A DNA stretch of 64,000 nt from contig JAQRGA010000121.1 in the NCBI GenBank assembly GCA_029237695.1, positions 1 through 64,000 on the forward strand, written 5' to 3'. Positions 11,201-23,200 of this stretch are shown piece by piece (position 1 is the stretch's first letter; every line of letters starts with the position of its first letter). The position numbers and the translations under genes were made by a program. This stretch comes from Conchocele bisecta. Its lineage: Eukaryota > Mollusca > Bivalvia > Lucinida > Thyasiridae. A model generated the notes under the pieces. The model was not told where the DNA came from, did no database searches, and saw only the letters and a list, made by a program, of their open reading frames with translations.

Positions 11201-14200
11201 TAATATGTGCAGAAGATGTGTGTAAGGTTTCAAATCAATTGACTGAAAGCTGTCGGAGGAGTTGATTACACAAAATATGCAGTGCAATGTGAAGTTATTT
11301 TTAGCACTGGTGACCTTGCCTTTGGGCAGACGAAGCACACCTTCAACAGGCACGTCCACCCAATTGATATCAACACACTGTGCAGTTTCATGAAGATAGT
11401 CCAAGAGACTTATGCTGCAAACAATTATTTTCTTCCCGCCCACTGAACGGTAAAACAATATGTCCCAATTGTTTTAAAACGGTCGCATACAAAGTGGAAT
11501 TTTAAAACATCTAAAATATACAGGCAAACAGCAGGGGCCCGTTTCTCTAAACTTTGTACGACTAAAATTTTCGTAAGTGCAAATCTAGGATCGTCTGGAA
11601 TGTTCAGTTAATGAATTATACATTTATTGAGCATAGGCAGCTGCCTATGCTCAATACATGTATAATTCATTAATTGTTTACAAGAAAACATTGTTAACGT
11701 GAAATTTACAGACTATCATAATTTTGCACTTACAAACATTTTAGTCGTACAAAGTTTAGTGAAACAGCCCCCAGGTCCTGATGAGACAAGTTATTGCTCA
11801 CCGGGATCCATCAGTGTTTGCTAATACATGTATTGGCTTTATGTAGTATTGCAATCAAAGAGTTAGCAAAGAGGTTGTATGGCTAGAACCAGTCGGCACC
11901 CGTGTGTGAGCGAGATTCAAATTGAGGTATCACATTATCCATAAGATCCTGACCTACTGCCTGTTTCACTAAACCTGCCCAAATTTTACAGCCATATAAA
12001 CAATGCAAAAACAATATTTGTTTCTCGATAATTTTAAGTTTTATCAAAATTTAAGAATGAGCCTTCTTTATATTTTGTGAAATCTGGTCCAATATTGATT
12101 TTATTAAGAAAAAAACAATTTCCCCATGTTAAATCCCCATAGACATCTTCACAGATTTCAGAAAAAGTGGACCGATTTTCAAAATTTAACTTTTTTGTTT
12201 TCTTAGTTCCCAAGCTATATAGCCAGGTTTCGAAGTCAATTTCCAAATTTTTTAGTTTTTTGACTCCTCCCACAGCTCCTCTACCTCCTTTTCCCCGCAT
12301 ATTAAATTCCCATAGACAAATCAATTTTTTTAAATAAAATCAATATTTGACAAAATTTCACGAAATAAAAAGAAGGCTCATTCTTAAATTTGGATAAAAT
12401 TTAAAATTAACGAAAAAAATGATTGCTTTTGCATTTTTTATATAAAATTTGAGCAGGTTCCGTGAAACAGACAGTTAAGTGCCAGTTGCCCTTGTATGCC
12501 AGAAAGATCATTTCACACAATGAACCATTAGTCACAATTGTGGACGTGACTGGAGAAATGAGTGTTATGGGTATTACGACCAGTGTTGATCCAGATCAGC
12601 ATCTGCAGTGTTCGCCAATCCATCAATGAAACATCCGTCATGCTTATAACAAGGAATATAGATCGTTATCAGGCTACAGACGTGTTATTTGATCAGAAGC
12701 TACACTGCTCCCAAATACCATAAGCCCCATTTCTCCAGTCACAGACATATTTACAAGAAACAAAGGATACACCGCCACCTGCTCTAATCTTGAATATTGT
12801 GCTTGAAATCAAGCAGATTGATTGGCTGAGCCTGAGCCGTGCAACAGCTCAGACAAGAAAATTGCTTCATTGCAAGTTGGCATTGTGTATATGTTCATTG
12901 ATAAGAAGGGCAAGATTAACACAGGTGGTTGTGTACTGTGGTATATTCTGTTGTGTGCACCCAATGGGTTTAACGTCCCAGCAACAGCTTATGTCTCGGT
13001 TTCAAGTCTTATCCAAAAATGGGATGGAAATACTATGGAAGTAAGTATTTGTTAATGCATAAGGCAAGGTTTGACCCTCCGTATTGGAAGTCCGGTTTTC
13101 TCACCCCTAGGCCACAACCCAAATAGCACACTTTAGCGAGGATTTGTCCCTTACCAGACGGTACCGGCACGGACGTGGTTCGCTATGTGTAGAGCCTTGT
13201 CAATGTCCTGAGTGACGACAGCGGCAGCCAGGCCGTACATGTTGATGTTGCTTCTCTCAACCACCTCCTCCATGGTACGGAACTTTAGCACCGACATCAC
13301 CGGCCCAAATATCTGTAATATACAGTAAACTACCGATATAATGATACTCTGGGCACTGACAGCCAGGCCATACATGTTGATGTTGCTTCTCTCCACCACC
13401 TCCTCTATGTTACGGAACTTCAGCAACGACATCACTGGCCCAAATATCTGTAATATACAGTAAACTGCCGATATAACGATACTCTGGTCACTGACAGCCA
13501 GGCCGTATATGTTGATGTTTCTTCTCTCCACCACCTCCCCTGTTACGGAACTTCAGCACCGACATCACCGGCCCAAATATCTGTAATATACAGTATATTG
13601 CCAATATAACGATACTCTGGTAACTGACAGCCAGGCCATACATATTGATATAAACTTCCGATAAGAATATCTGTATTGTAATATACAGTAAACTCCCGAT
13701 ATAACGATACTCTGGTCACTGACAGCCAGGCCATACATGTTGATGTTGCTTCTCTCCACCACCTCCTCTATGTTACAGAACTTCAGCACCGATATCACCG
13801 GCCCCAATATCTGTAATTCATTTTATCCCGTCAACACAGTGCGTATGTGCCGTGAAACACAGTGCCGTGAAACATTTTTGATATCCAGTCAATACTATTT
13901 TTACATTTTACAGCCATTTGTAGGTGTTGACGGGATAAATAGAATAGTAGATAGTGCCGTGAATGGGAAAAAATATCTGGCGCGGCACGGAAACGGGATG
14001 TGCTCGGCAGAGCCTCGCCCATCCCGTTTCCTGAGCCTTGCCAGATATTTTTTCCCATTCACGGCACTAGCCTACTATTCTCTATATCCATGAAATAAAA
14101 CAAGCTCTACTGGACATTTTTACATGTACAGTCAAACTTGTCTTAAGCAAGCGGCCATGGGAAAGTCCAACATTTCTTGCTTAACACAGGTGGGTGCTTA

Positions 14201-17200
14201 ATGGAGGTTCATCTTGGACCGACTAATAACTTGTTACACATAGATTTATATGTACAATTAATGTAGTCAAACTTGTCAAGTTCATATGTACATTTTTTTA
14301 ACAGATAAATATAAGTAGTTAGGCCACGGTCAGCATAGCTCGGCTCATAACGGCAGTCCCCATGCCACGCTCACTATAACTTTTACATTATGATGCATGC
14401 ATATGTGTAAGGGCTGTTGTAAAAGCTGAAGGGCTGTTGTTTATTTCATCTCCAAAGTATATGGTGTTACCACCCATTTGAACCTCATTTAACTGTGTAC
14501 ATGTAATGAAACAGCATTTATGTAAATACTTTACGACGAATAGCAAATTAATCCATTTAAATTCACTTAAAATATCATTTATGAACTTGGGATGTGCATA
14601 AATTCTGTATATTTAGTTAATACCAAACTGAATTATCATAAAAATCGGGTTACGTTAACATCGATTGGAAAAAGTTGCAAAAGAACGAAACTACGTAGGT
14701 ACGAAATCGCCGAAATTGTCCGTGATATTTACAGACTTTTTCATGTTTTCTGACAATACAGTTAGCCATATTTGGTTGAAATAAACAGCTAGTAATGTAA
14801 TAAACAATATTTGTTTCCGGCATCAAAGGATTTCATTAGAATATATTGATTTCGTATTTAATTCGGCAAAAAAGAAAGTTGCAATCATGGGCTTCCGCTG
14901 TGTTTGTCACGACTAGGTTCGTCAGGTGGTGCCTCGAGTGGGTATATCCACAATCGTAGATAACGATTGGATGCTATTTTTATTTCAGAAATGGTATCCC
15001 ACAAAGCGCCATAAGCTGACAAAAATGTGTGTAGACAATTACAGCTTATTATTTTTACTAGCCAGAAACAACTCGCATCTGGCGCCCGTTAAAATGCGTG
15101 TTTGTTTGTGTGGTTGAGAGTATTCGGAGGGAGTTAACTATACCAGGTTCATGATCAATCGCTGATAGATATATTGCCGACGTCTTTCGCCACAGTAACC
15201 TGTCAATCATGCCACTAAGGCTGCCTTTACTTACCAGCGATTGGCTGTACTGTATAAATAACTTGACTTGGCCACGAGAATAACACGCGTTTTGAACTGA
15301 CAATTAGTAGCCAGAAGCAATGTTTGGCTAGGGGATTATTGAAACTACCCGTGACTTATTGTCACAGCGGGTAGGCATGATTTTAGTGAATCGCGTAATG
15401 ATGTGATGAACATTTGGTCAAACAATCGGGTGTCATAAAACAAATTGAAATATGGTATTGTAAACAGTTTGGCAAGCCTGCAATTAGCGAGATTTATGTC
15501 ACTGGGTGTGAAATGGGGATTACCTGAACGAATTTGGTTCCAGTTTTTTTTTTTAAATTTCCGATATTTTGCCGAGAATGGTCGCTAAAACGAGGATTTC
15601 GAGTCAAAATGGAGTATTTTGCCAGGCCGTTGGCATTGTTAGACAGGTTCACGCTTAATACAGGTGCATTTTAGAGTAATTTTCATTGGGGGGGAATAAA
15701 ATGGCCGCTTAACGGAGGGAGACGCTTAATACAGGTGGCCGTTAGTACAGGTGCGACTGTACATACATTGGTATACAATTTTATGATGTACAGAACAAAC
15801 ACCGTTACACATCAAACAAGAGTATCGGTATATAATATATAGAGGATTTCAAACGAGTTTCCATTTGATATGAGATTTATGAAACGAGTCGAGCACAATT
15901 TATGTACCGAGCCTTGGCGAGGTGCATAAATTTGCGGACAAGTTTCATAAATCTCTTATCAAAGGGAAACAAGTCTGAGATTCTGTTTATCGCATGACTT
16001 CAGCCTCCAAACAGCAGAAAAAAATAGAGATCAGTGAGCAGACACCAATGACTATCTTCGCATCTAGTTGAAAATCTCCACAGAAATATTTTATTTTTAT
16101 CCTAGCAATAAAAGTATTGTAAATATTCCAGGAGTTATTACATGTGTGTCATAACAGATTTATGAAATGGGTTAAAACCCGGCATAACAAGGATTTCATG
16201 TGATAAGCATAGATAGAATCCTGTGGATATTTCAAAAGTTCCACTATGAGTTTTTCCCTTCTCCACCGAGACTAATTTTCATATTTATGAAAATAGTATT
16301 TCAGGCCCCGATGACAGTACTTTGATTTTGTTACATGTATCTCTTTGTTTGTAAATGGCATATTACCATGGAATGGATTCACTAGTTTTTCTAATAGCGC
16401 AACGTCATGTTTTAGAAGTATTTACATTATATTTTGTTTAACCCTTTCAACCAAAATCACCACTCCTTTCCTCTCTTTTTTATTTCATTATATTATCTTT
16501 GTTCCTTCTCTAACACTACGTTTATAAACAATATAATCAGTCAAATTTGTATATTGCAATGCGCACTACATATGATTTGTATGTTACACTGTCTTATATC
16601 TTGTAGGGAGATGAATTCATATAAGCTTCTAGCTTGTTTTCAAATCCTTGTATTTTGTTATGTAACATGTATATTGTACATTTGCCAATAAAATATTGTT
16701 TAAACTAACCATAAATAACTGGAATAGACGGCACCATCACCATGCTTCATTACCTCCTCGTTTGTGATGGACATATTATCTCAAAGAATGGAATGATCGC
16801 TGCCAATACATCATCACCTTGCTTCATTACCTCCTCATTTGCGATGGTCATATTATCTCTGACGTCCTTGAAGACGGTGGGCTCCACAAAATATCCCCGA
16901 TCCCCGTGTCGTTTCCCTCCCGTCATCAGCTTGGCCCCCTCCTTCTTGCCGGTCTCAATTAACGCCAAGATCTTCCCCATCTGATCTTCATCTATCTGTT
17001 AATAAGTACAAGTAGATCTCTCAGTATTTATTTATTCATATAATGTGAAATTTCTTGTTGTGAAATCATACTACGACACATTTAGAAAGAAGTTTACATT
17101 GTCGATGCTAGTTTAAGTAATTTAAATCAAAGATATTAGTAACAATCAATTGCAAAACATGTCTATAATATTGGAAAATAACTTGCGTTGCAAGACATTT

Positions 17201-20200
17201 TTTAAAATCCCTGATTGGGTACAAATGTACTGAGCCCTGCAGGGGACGTAGACTTATTTTTTTTATTAATTCGTTCCCACAAAATAACAATTCGTTCCCT
17301 TAATTTAACAATTCATTCTCACGAATTAACAATTTGTTCCCTCAATTTAACAATTAATTTCCACGAAATATATATATATTAACCCTGTCAACAATACAAA
17401 CCACTATAGCGGTGTTTGCAAACAGTGTGGACCCCAGATGAGCCGACTGGTGATGAGTATTTATATAAGATTGCTTTCAATCCAATCTCACTTGTGTAAT
17501 ATTGTATTTGTTTAAACCAAATTAGCCCTTTCAACACCACAGGCCTGATTACTGGTATTGGCAAATAGTGTAGATCCGGATGAGCTGGCTCATGACGAGC
17601 CGTCCCATCAGGATCTGCACTTTTTGCAAGTAATTTTCATATTTTTTGCAGAAAAAAAAACCCCTCCTTCTATAAACAGACTAGTCTTGAAATCATTTTG
17701 TGGTCTTCATTTCTCTAATAACATTTACACCTGCCATAAATTCATAATGACAATGCCCATATGTTTATATCCCATTACATTTGCCCCACGTGACGTCGCG
17801 CGAAAGTTTGTTTTAAAGTGACTAATCTACATGGCGTTGACCATAACGGCAGGCTATTGACAGGGATGTGAACAGGGAATTGTGAAAAGAGGATATTTGT
17901 CAAAAATAGAGGAAACACCCCTACCTACTCTAAGACTTTATCATTGTTTAGCAGTTTCCTCAAACTTTTAGAAAAGAAGAGGGAATCATCTAAAAAGAGG
18001 GAAATTCACATCCCTACATCGAACGTTCCACGAGATTTATAATCTGTCGAAAATATTATTTTTTCAGCATTTAACTGGTATAAATATTAAAAAAAATATC
18101 ATGCCCCATTTGCATGTGAAAATAGACGGATACCACCGCATGTAAAATGATTATACAGTGCGACCCCGTTAGTACACGCTTCACTATAACACGATTTCGG
18201 TTAGTACACGGTTGTGCCTTGGCTCCCGAATTTTTTGCCTATTTGTATATAAAAATCGTGTTAAATTTGTAACACGACTATTGTCAGAAATCGTGTTAAA
18301 TTTGCGATTCTTTCCCAAATTAGACCCAAAATTGAAGATTTGTTTTTGTTTTATGGACGCATAGCCTCCTTTTATCTCAACGATGTGAATGTGCAGCTGA
18401 TCACGTTTGCACATTTCGTAAATTAATCCAAGCAAACTGGGAATAAGATCAATTATTGGTCCCAGTAACAAAGCAGTGCTAATTGTTATGTGCTCGATTT
18501 CATTTTTCCGGCATGCGTTCGCGCTCACCATTGGTGGAATATTAATTAGGTGTAAAGGCTGACCAATCGGAGATCGCGTATCAGTCGCTCAGATTAACTC
18601 AACCCAGATTAACTAAATTGTTACAGCACTTGTTTCGCTACGTCATAATTGAACCAGTGAACGAGATAATCAACTTTAATATATAACTGAGAATTTCGCC
18701 GAGAATTATTTGACTTTTTTCTGCAAATATATCGGAAAGTTGATAACATTTTCAGAGCAAATGCGTAATAATTACTAATTTAATATTCGTCAACATTCGA
18801 TATCATTTACAGAAAATGTACACTATTATCAGATTCATCTTCGTCGAAAATCTCACGTGATAAGCCTGATTACCTCAAGAACTGGCGCAATATTATAACA
18901 CATCGGGCAAAACGTGTCTATACAGGTTTGTACTCAAACCCACAGGTGGAATAGTCGGACGTGTGACACAAAGAAAATGACCATTACAAAAATATCCATT
19001 ACCCCACCCACTTGATCTCGTTCTATTATTAACGTCATGTACAGTACGATACCAGGTGGGTGGGATAATGGGATTTTTTTAATAGGCATTTATTTTGGTG
19101 TCATAGGTCCGAGTCTTCTACCTGTGCTCACCATATGAGTAAACACAGATTGCAACGCACGAGCTTGTCACGTGACGTTGCAGCTGATGGAACAGGATAT
19201 CGGTCATTGGGTCATTGTGACATCATTACTACACTTTTTTCTACACGCGTTTACAGTAATGGATTGCACGGACCTGCGTAGATCTACATTCTACATGAAC
19301 ATGATGAATAAATAAAACCTGACATTAACAATTCTTGGATTCAATATATTTATTACATGCGAAGATAACAGTGAAAACTTATGGCATATTATAGGCATTG
19401 ACGACGTCGTTCATTCGCAGTCACAGTGTACAGTGTACATGTATTTTTTGTTGACATGATGCGTCTTGGGCGAGAACGGATATAGCACGGTTCGGATAAG
19501 CAACACGGAAGGTTGTATGTCGCCGGACTTCCGTGTACTAACGGGGTCGCACTGTATATGTATAGCGGGCACTCGTAATTTCTAGAACTGGTGGAATAGT
19601 GACACAATTGTACACTTATTTAATTCCCATAAAGAACATTTTGTGCCTACTTCTTTCATCCCAAGATAGGGGTTGTACTTACCTGCGGCCCCTGGTCCGT
19701 CCGCAGGTCGAAGGGATTACCGAGAACCTTCTTGCTAGCTTTCTCACACGCCAGCTCGACAAAATCATTGTAAATGCTCTCCTCAACGTAAGTCCGAGAT
19801 CCGGCTGTGCAGCATTGGCCGTGATTGAAGAACAACCCGTGTATAGCCTGATCCACAGCAAACTCCACTGTAATTTATATAAGTACTTGTGATTGGCGAA
19901 AATTAAAAATATTTTCCACAAATTTTCTCATTCCTCATCCAAAATATATTTTGTTACCACTCATTTGAACCGTCTCCATAAGACGGTTCAAATGGTGGTC
20001 ACAACACATAATTTTGGCTGGTACTAAGAAATTTATTCAAATTTTTTGCCAAGATCAGCATAGGTGCAGCACTGGCCGTGATTGAAGAACAACAGCCCAT
20101 GTGTCCACAGCAAACTCCACTGTAATTTATATAAGTACTTGTGAAAATTTAAAATATTTTCCACAAATTCTCTCATTTCTCAAGTATATGTTGTTACCAC

Positions 20201-23200
20201 TCATTCGAACCGTCTCATCGATATTCAAATGATGGTCACAACATATATTTTCAACCAGTATCAAGTAAAATATTTAGAATTTTCGTCAAGGTGAGTGTAG
20301 ATGTCCAATCTAGCGGAGTAGCACTGGCCGTGATTGAAGTATAGACCTTGGATTGTCTGGGGCTTGTTAGTCCATTTATAACTACATTTGTCAGTTAACA
20401 AAGCTTACAGAATACCCCCAGCGAGGGCCTGGGTGCCCCGAAATATTATAGGAATGAATGAAGTTGAGGATGAGTACCACTATAGGAATGAATGGACTTT
20501 TTGTGGAATTTATCGGGGTATAAACTTGGAAAAGTCACGGGAATACTGGACGAAGGCCGGAAGGCCTCGTCTAGTATTCCCGCGACTTTTCCAAGTTTAT
20601 TATAGGAATGAATGGCCTTTTTGTGGAATTTATCGGGGTATAAACTTGGAAAAGTCGCGGGAATACTGGACGAAGGCCGGAAGGCCTCGTCCAGTTTTCC
20701 CGCGACTTTTTTATTATAGAATAATGGCCTTTTTGTGGAATTTATCGGGGTATAAACTGGAAAAGTCACGGGAATACTGGACGAATTTTGGCCGGAAGGC
20801 CTCGTCCATATTCCCGCGACTTTTCCAATTATAGGAATGAATGGCCTTTTTGTGGAATTTATCGGGGTATAAACTTGGAAAAGTCGCGGGAATACTGGAC
20901 GAAGGCCGGAAGGTCTCGTCCAGTATTCCCGCGACTTTTCCAAGTTTATATCCCCGATAAATTCCACAAAAAGGCCATTCATTCCTTATAATTCCAGCAT
21001 TTGAAATAAATTCATCAAGAAAATGTGTTTATTTTCCGTTTTCTTAAGAATTATTTTAACTGCGCCTCACGGTTACGGAAAGTAGTGTTTTTACTGGGAT
21101 ATAAATTTTGGACAGAGACTTGCTACGAGCCAATCAAATGTTAGGGAATTGTGTAAATATTTTTGTGCTGGAATTATTTAGATTTGTTTCATGTTTGTCA
21201 CAGCATGATAGTACACCCTTAGAGGAATGCATGCATGAAATATTAAGATTTTTTGATGAAGGAAATATAAGTTACAACCAATTTCCCCGATGTTAAGTTT
21301 TGTTAAAGAGACCAAGTATGTGGTGACCTTGACCTTGGGAACAGTGAGGGTCAGATTGTCATGGATATGTCTCAGCATGATAGTAGACCCTTAGAGGAGT
21401 GCAAGCGTGAAATATTAAGAATTTTTGATGAAGGAAATAGAAGTTATAATATGTATGTGACCTTGACATTGGGATCAGCGGGGGTCGGATGGTCGTGGAT
21501 TTATCACAATATGAGAGTAGAGCCTTACAGGAATGCATGCGCGAAACATTAAGATTTTTCAATGAAGAAAATAGAAGTTATAACATATTTCTCTGATGAT
21601 AGGTTTAGTCACGGACGGATGCACGGACAACATAACTCCAGTATACCCTCCACAACTCGTTGCAGGGGTACAGGAAGGGGGCGTTTTCTTAACTCAAAGT
21701 ATTTACGTCAGTCTCATGGACTTTGAGGTAACGAGTGACTGCAGTGTGTCCGGGACAGGGTAATTCCTACTCACAGTCAGCATCACTAAATATGATGTTC
21801 GGGCTCTTGCCGCCCAACTCCAGGGTGACCCGCTTCAGGTTACTGTCTGCGGCGTCCCGCGCAATCACCTTCCCGATCTACAACAGAACAAATTGAGGGA
21901 ATCCTATGGTTTGCCGAGCCACAGGTTGAAGTAACGGACCGAGGTGTATAAATATACCTAAAAGCATCAATAAGCGAAAATAAAATAAGCTAAAAAATAA
22001 TTATTTACTCCCTCCTATAACACGAGAGAGTAAAGACTTATTTTTAGCTTAATGTATTTATACACCTTGTCATAGGCATTTCACATAAACAACGTTCTTG
22101 TGACCACCACCCGAGTCCCTCCTTGTCCCTGGAACATGAACAACTTAGATTTGCATACTTTATTGGCACGCAATTGATTCTATAGTGGATTTGTTTGAAT
22201 TTAGCCTAAATCTCAGCGAGTGCCGGGTTGGCACGGGTGCCAACCCGGCACTCGCTGAGATTTAGGCTGAGTGTACAAATTGTTCGCTAAGACGTTATTC
22301 ACTCTATTTGGCTGGAGGCCGGGCCGGCGCTGTTTGATTGTCTGGGCCTCCAGCCAAATAGAGTGAATAACGTCTTGGCGAACAATTTGTACACTCCTAG
22401 CCATCACAAAAAGATGGCCTTTTATATCAAATTTGAGACATGCTGTAATATTATTATGCACTCGGTAGTACTCGATAGACCAGGCTGTAATGTTATACGG
22501 ATGTATTAACCCTTTGAACCTGAAAGCCGGCAACAGCGGGGTTTGCAAACAGTGCAGATCCAGATGAGCCAGCTCATAACGAGCCGTCTCATCAGACTTT
22601 TTGCAAGTAATCTTCATATTTTTAGAACACCCCCTTTTCATAAATGGACTAGTCTGAAAATCATTTTGTGATGATTGGATTGGTCAGAAAATTAGCATAT
22701 CACAGTACATTCCAGTTACTTAGGGTTGAAAGGGTTAACAAGGCAAGGGCACACCGGGTATTGCATGACTTGCGTTACTTTATAATTACCCTCTATGTTA
22801 TGTCCCGGCTAATAATGATGAATTACATTTTCTAATCTGCCCTTTGGTAATGGGGCAAAATGGGAGTCATGGCTCACCTCAGTAGATCCTGTGAAGGCGA
22901 CCTTCTGGATGTCCATGTGTCGGGAGATAGCCTTACCCGCTGTCGGCCCGTACCCATTCAGTATGTTCAACACGCCCGGGGGGTACCCAGCCTGTAATAA
23001 ACAACATATGAATATAGTTCATGGGTCCTTACAATGCTAAATTGAATCGTGTTTTGGGTGTTTTTTTGTATACTTTTTGGTAGCAGTGTTTGGCAAATAC
23101 CATCATACATCAGTTTGCACTGTATTGTAATGTAATAATTATACATGTTATATGTGGTTGTGAGTGAAGAAAAAGTGAAAGTGAATGGATTTAAAGTCCC

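Noticed and set aside
18184..18531. A 115-codon minus-strand frame inside the pogo-like element
   Set aside because: No helix-turn-helix or DDE motif is visible and it begins in the terminal repeat. Considered chance.
20388..20982. Overlapping plus- and minus-strand frames encoding similar [22 protein letters not shown] text
   Set aside because: Both come from the foldback palindromes, which read almost alike on either strand. Not proteins.
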